A stretch of 64,000 nucleotides of DNA from Planctomycetia bacterium (GTDB lineage: Bacteria > Planctomycetota > Planctomycetia > Pirellulales > Thermoguttaceae): contig JAUNBG010000009.1 in NCBI GenBank assembly GCA_030527205.1, forward strand, positions 1 to 64,000, given 5' to 3'. A program made the position numbers and the translations under genes. Under the pieces are notes generated by a model. The model had not been told where the DNA came from and made no database searches. It saw nothing but the letters and a program-made list of their open reading frames with translations. This document shows, piece by piece, positions 60,571 through 64,000 of the stretch (within the stretch, counting starts at the first letter, position 1; every line of letters starts with the position of its first letter).

Positions 60571-61053
60571 ATGTCTCAATCTCATCCGCTTCCAAAAGAT
60601 CGATTTTTTTTGATTGAGGATATCGTTGTTCGTCCAGAATCGTTAAGCATTTCTGGAGAAATTTCGTCCCAATCGTTAAAAAACGAACAAAACATCAATA
60701 TTAAATCAGCGGAATTTCTTGAAGATAAGCTTTCTGATCTTGATAACAATCGCCGCGTCGTTTGGATGAATGGCCAGAAATATGAACTGAATCAGAATGA
60801 GAATCTTATTCTCTGTTCCTTTGAAAAAGAAAAAATCTCAGAGGTCTATTGGAAAACGGCGCCCAATAAAATCAAATTTTGGATTGTTCAGGACACGCCT
60901 GACCAAATCAGCATTGTTTCCGAGCAAGATTGGAATGCCGGTCAGGAAACTCTTTATTTATATTCAATTCCGCATCTTGTTGAAGACATATTAAAAAGTT
61001 GCGAAGAATTATTGGATGAAATGTTTAACGTCAATGAAATTCATTGGGATTGA
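60571..61053 (+). CDS. Acidic protein of unknown function
   Basis: I do not recognise this 160-residue protein. It has no signal peptide or membrane segment, is rich in Glu, Asn and Ser, and seems to alternate short strands (RRVVWMNGQKYELNQNENLIL, KIKFWIVQDTPDQISIV) with a helical C-terminus (LVEDILKSCEELLDEMF). AAGGGAAA precedes the ATG at a good distance, which supports translation. It stands alone between the antiporter and the nucleotidyltransferase gene on the opposite strand, so context gives no role. Confidence 0.65.
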   Translation: MSQSHPLPKDRFFLIEDIVVRPESLSISGEISSQSLKNEQNINIKSAEFLEDKLSDLDNNRRVVWMNGQKYELNQNENLILCSFEKEKISEVYWKTAPNKIKFWIVQDTPDQISIVSEQDWNAGQETLYLYSIPHLVEDILKSCEELLDEMFNVNEIHWD

Positions 61054-61168
61054 ATATAAATAAGCGTCTCAAATGATTGGTCAGTTCTTCAAACGGTCAA
61101 ATGTTGATTGGTTTTTTTAAATTGAACGACAAACATCGGGCATCTCATCGGATTTAAGCCCTTTGAAA

Positions 61169-61240
61169 ACCGGACTCGCAAGCCCGGCAACGACGAATTA
61201 ATGACAAAAACGCTAAGCTTGTTGTCGATTTGGTTTCGAA
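61169..61240. repeat. Degenerate dispersed intergenic repeat (family 2)
   Basis: Contains CGCAAGCCCGGCAACGACGA and GCTAAGCTTGTTGTCGATTT; matches the copy at 17831-17897 best. Confidence 0.5.
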
Positions 61241-61446
61241 TAACAATCTTTTTCGATAATTGGTTTTGAAAAGAATCCTTTAATAATTGCTAAAAACAGT
61301 ATCGCAAATCAATAAAATTAACGAAATTGCAATTTTGTTGTTTTGAATTCAATTGTCATCGACATAAAATTTGGTCTTGGGGATTATTGTCTCCCATTTT
61401 TTACGCGTCAACGAAAAATGCGTCCATTTTAATCAGAACTTTAATC

Positions 61447-61482
61447 AGTTTTGTTGGTTTTATTAGTTTTGTTAGTTTTGTC
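61447..61482. repeat. Short 9-bp tandem repeat
   Basis: Four units: AGTTTTGTT, GGTTTTATT, AGTTTTGTT, AGTTTTGTC. It lies 16 bp beyond the 3' end of the nucleotidyltransferase gene. Confidence 0.6.
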
Positions 61483-61497
61483 AGCGGACGTTTTTCC

Positions 61498-62760
61498 TTA
61501 AAGCGATAACGGTTCGCTGGCGAGTTGACGTTCATGACGCGTCAATTCATACATATCATAAAGAAGTTGCGAGTCGCATAAACGCTGATCAACATTTCGT
61601 CTGGCAAACATTCTTGCTTGCGTCGCAACCATAACTTCGACTGGAATCTCCGTTATTTGGCCAAAAGAACGAGCATAATTGACAAAACTGGGAACAGCGG
61701 TTGTCACAAATCCATAATTCATGCTGCAGGCGCCAATTGTTTTTCCAGTAAACAAACTCGTATTAATGGCTGTTTTCGAATAATCTCCGATCACGCAACC
61801 CAAAAATTGCATTCCCGATCGATGTTTTCCCAAAGGAGATTCCATACAAACTTCATTATAGGAATTTTTGAGATCGCTATTGCAAGTTCCTGCTCCCAAA
61901 TTAACCCAGCTTCCCAAATAGCTGTGACCTAAAAATCCGTGATGCTGCTTGTTTGTATAGGGCTCGACAACCGACGCTTCAACTTCGCCGCCAATTTTAC
62001 AAATTGAACTGACCGCAACATCGTCTTTGATTGCCGCATGTTCGATGACTTTGCTTTTGGGACCAATATAAACCGGCCCGCGAATGAAACAAAACGGGCC
62101 AATGTCGACTCCTGATTCGATTATGATCGGACCGTTTCGGCAATCGCTGACAAAGAATTCGCCGATTTTAGGCGGATTATTGGTTTCGCGAGGAATGAAA
62201 ACGCCCTCTTTGATTTCCAAATAATCCCCATTTTTGATTCGATATTCAATATTGTTGTTAAAAACTCGAAGATGATGTCGAATGATATCGGAGGGATGAT
62301 TGAGCAAGGCAACTGATTTTGGAACCGGAATATCCTGAAGTTTAAGGTCATCAATTAAACCAAGAAGTTGAGCGGAACCGATATCTTGATCGGGTAAGAC
62401 GGATGCGTCATCCAAACGAGCGGCAATAATTTCCGTCCCATTTCGATAAATACAATTTGGCATTTCAGAAGAAAGGAGTTTTTTCCAAATGGCAACCATG
62501 TTAGCGTCTGGGACCGTTCTCGCATTGATTGCCAAAACAGGCCCCTTTCTTTTTCCCTGTTGAGCTGTCCAAATGTTGGGAATATCTAAATGAATGATCT
62601 CTTTTAAATGGGGACGAACAATTAATTCAAGTTCTCCCTTTAATTCATGAACAAGGTTTAACAGTCGAAGAGAGCCGACACTGATTGAAAAAGCCGCGCG
62701 ACCAATAGTAACTGGATATAAGAAAGGAACAAAATTGTCTTCAAATATAATAATATGCAT
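61498..62760 (-). CDS. GlmU-like sugar-phosphate nucleotidyltransferase
   Basis: The 420-residue protein matches the 'putative sugar nucleotidyltransferase' family with an NTP_transf_4 N-terminal domain and a left-handed beta-helix C-terminus. The N-terminus IIIFEDNFVPFLYPVTIGRAAF is the family signature; the normal GlmU pyrophosphorylase loop GxGTRM is absent. The beta-helix starts near residue 200 and reads like hexapeptide repeats (IGPFCFIRGPVYIGPKSKV, GAGTCNSDLKNSY). The role is probably uridylylation or acetylation of a sugar phosphate for envelope polymers; the substrate is unknown. GGAGCG precedes the ATG. Confidence 0.85.
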   Translation of the reverse strand: MHIIIFEDNFVPFLYPVTIGRAAFSISVGSLRLLNLVHELKGELELIVRPHLKEIIHLDIPNIWTAQQGKRKGPVLAINARTVPDANMVAIWKKLLSSEMPNCIYRNGTEIIAARLDDASVLPDQDIGSAQLLGLIDDLKLQDIPVPKSVALLNHPSDIIRHHLRVFNNNIEYRIKNGDYLEIKEGVFIPRETNNPPKIGEFFVSDCRNGPIIIESGVDIGPFCFIRGPVYIGPKSKVIEHAAIKDDVAVSSICKIGGEVEASVVEPYTNKQHHGFLGHSYLGSWVNLGAGTCNSDLKNSYNEVCMESPLGKHRSGMQFLGCVIGDYSKTAINTSLFTGKTIGACSMNYGFVTTAVPSFVNYARSFGQITEIPVEVMVATQARMFARRNVDQRLCDSQLLYDMYELTRHERQLASEPLSL

Positions 62761-63121
62761 AAAACGCTCCGAAATGACAGAATATAAAATATAAAAAGAT
62801 CAAGGAAAAATGATTGATGACAATAAAATAACTAAAGAAAAAACATTATTGTCGAAATATAATATTCTCTAATAATTATTCTAGCCATTAAAATAGAAAA
62901 AACGAGGGGGAGCGCTAAAGACCGATTCGAACGAATCCCGGTTTGGCAACCGATTTTGCCCTTTTTAATCAGCCTGTTGTTGCCGGACCAGCGAATCGAA
63001 CGGTCCTGTTTTCAATAGGCTTGAATATCAATCAAGAAGTTTTTTAGACAAAAATCTTGCCAATATTATTAATGGGTTATTTCGATTGCAAAAACCAGGA
63101 TTTTATTGAACCAATATTAAA
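62761..63121. other. Intergenic with degenerate repeat
   Basis: Spacer between purH and the nucleotidyltransferase gene. A family 2-like repeat lies at 62921-63007. It carries an imperfect palindrome (GACCGATTCG / CGAATCGAACGGTC). I checked it as a tRNA and rejected that. Confidence 0.45.
62921..63007. repeat. Degenerate dispersed intergenic repeat (family 2), palindromic copy
   Basis: Contains CCCGGTTTGGCAACCGATTT and CAGCCTGTTGTTGCCGGACC with complementary outer ends. Confidence 0.4.
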
Positions 63122-64000
63122 TTAGTGTTTGAAATGGCGACGTCCTGTAAAGACCATAGCGATTCCAAGTTTATTACAGGTCTCGATAACAATGCTGTCG
63201 TTACGAGATCCGCCGGGTTGAATGACCGCAACAACATCTTTGGCCGCTTCAATGCCGTCGGGAAACGGAAAAAAGGCGTCAGAAGCAAGAACAGCGTCTT
63301 TAATTCGATCGCCTGCTTTTTCAACGGCAATTTTAACCGAATCGACGCGACTCATTTGACCAGCGCCAGCTCCTAAAAGCATTCCGTTTTTGCAGATTGT
63401 AATGGCGTTTGACTTGACATGACGAACAACTTCCCAAGCAAAACGAAGATCATTCATCTGTTCTTCTGTTGGTTTGACTTCCGTAACAACCTGCCATTGA
63501 TCTTCCGGGTCTTTTGCAACATCCGCTTCCTGTAGCAGAGCGCCGCCTGTAATCGGTCGAGTAATCCAACGAGACGGTTTGGTCGATAAAGACCCGCATT
63601 CGAGAAGTCGAACATTGAGCTTCCATTTTGGTTTTGTCGTTAATATTTCCAGCGCTTCGGGAGAGAATTTGGGAGCAACAATCGCTTCGACAAATAAACC
63701 AGGAGTTGCTAAAAATTCTGCAGAAGCTGCATCAACTTCGCGATTGAACCCCAAAATGGATCCAAAAGCGCTTAACGGATCGCCTGCCATTGCTTTTTCA
63801 ACCGCTTTGGAAAGAACAGAATCAACTGCCGCTCCGCAAGGATTGTTATGTTTTAAAACGGCAACAGCGGGTTGATCAAAAGATCGAACAAACGTTAATG
63901 CGGCATCCAAATCAAGAATATTATTATAGGATAATTCTTTCCCATTTAATTGACGAGAAGCAACAATATTGGCCGCCTGATTTTTCGTTTCGGCATAAAG
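63122..64000 (-). CDS. purH: Bifunctional AICAR formyltransferase / IMP cyclohydrolase, 3' part
   Basis: The frame enters from beyond the right edge, so only the C-terminal ~292 residues are seen; these cover most of the AICAR transformylase domain that performs the penultimate step of purine synthesis. Signatures are VAVLKHNNPCGAAV (with the catalytic Lys-His pair), GDPLSAFGSILGFNREVD, VKSNAITICKNGMLLGAGAGQMSRVDSV and the ending DAFFPFPDGIEAA...RRHFKH. The N-terminal IMP cyclohydrolase domain should lie outside the window. The reading frame is intact. Confidence 0.97.
   Translation of the reverse strand, partial: LYAETKNQAANIVASRQLNGKELSYNNILDLDAALTFVRSFDQPAVAVLKHNNPCGAAVDSVLSKAVEKAMAGDPLSAFGSILGFNREVDAASAEFLATPGLFVEAIVAPKFSPEALEILTTKPKWKLNVRLLECGSLSTKPSRWITRPITGGALLQEADVAKDPEDQWQVVTEVKPTEEQMNDLRFAWEVVRHVKSNAITICKNGMLLGAGAGQMSRVDSVKIAVEKAGDRIKDAVLASDAFFPFPDGIEAAKDVVAVIQPGGSRNDSIVIETCNKLGIAMVFTGRRHFKH

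Larger units (their letters stand above)
61054..61497. other. Intergenic with degenerate repeat and 9-bp tandem repeat
   Basis: Convergent spacer with a family 2 repeat (61169-61240) and four 9-bp units of AGTTTTGTT type at 61447-61482. A plus-strand frame through this area is not supported. Confidence 0.5.

Noticed and set aside
62921-63007. tRNA-like sequence with GATTCGAACGAATC
   Set aside because: The arms of a cloverleaf cannot be formed and it matches the degenerate repeat family instead.

Overview
The window looks like a piece of a low-GC (roughly 40 % by eye), probably anaerobic or gut-type planctomycete chromosome. The lineage is inferred from gene content: a DUF1559 prepilin-like protein with its H-x9-DG tail, a DUF6677-type membrane protein, two Tat-signal Gfo/Idh/MocA oxidoreductases, a CpsD-like/ExeA-like ATPase pair and a noncatalytic EndoIII-like protein of a kind I associate with Planctomycetota. 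An anaerobic life is suggested by the GGGtGRT/IscU-like pair and a PyrK/AsrB-type flavin/Fe-S subunit. My calls cover only about 75 % of the bases, leaving many intergenic stretches of 0.3-1.2 kb. I found no tRNA, rRNA, CRISPR array, transposase or phage gene. Many starts lack a Shine-Dalgarno sequence, while others have a clear one.

Layout. 1-8539 (minus): a partial EndoIII-like protein with a low-complexity tail, then the translation/transcription set rbfA, infB and nusA in the usual order nusA-infB-rbfA but with long spacers. 8945-12079 (minus): LsrF-like thiolase/aldolase with DhaL and DhaK, a small carbohydrate-phosphate module around dihydroxyacetone phosphate. 12777-16295 (plus): an IscU-like protein and a GGGtGRT protein, then a nucleoside deoxyribosyltransferase-like protein overlapping a ThiF/MoeB-type E1 enzyme. 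16546-26078 (minus): a serine beta-lactamase-like hydrolase, an NHL/SMP-30-like lipoprotein and a giant type V autotransporter. 26646-32539 (plus): a Tat oxidoreductase and a three-gene set (Asn-rich membrane protein, CpsD-like ATPase with degenerate P-loop, ExeA-like AAA ATPase).

32770-36950 (minus): a GH99/71-like secreted hydrolase and the ribosomal ABC-F protein EttA. 37652-47696 (mostly plus): DUF1559 protein, hotdog thioesterase, lone MoxR ATPase, secreted aldose 1-epimerase, a minus-strand single-pass membrane protein, a DUF6677-type protein and the flavin/Fe-S subunit. 47829-50896 (minus): gyrB with a DciA-like gene upstream. 51252-64000: miaA, a zinc-ribbon membrane microprotein, plsC, a GNAT-like orphan, a second Tat oxidoreductase, a GNAT enzyme, a CitM/NhaD-type antiporter, an unknown protein, a GlmU-like nucleotidyltransferase and the 3' part of purH.

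The intergenic DNA carries two dispersed repeat families. One is a well-defined 110-121 bp element with terminal inverted repeats (five copies, both orientations). The other is a degenerate 65-100 bp family (eight or more copies). The best candidates for undescribed biology are the IscU-like/GGGtGRT pair, the three-gene CpsD-like/ExeA-like set, the DhaK-DhaL-LsrF module without other AI-2 genes, the deoxyribosyltransferase-like/E1 pair, and the repeat element.
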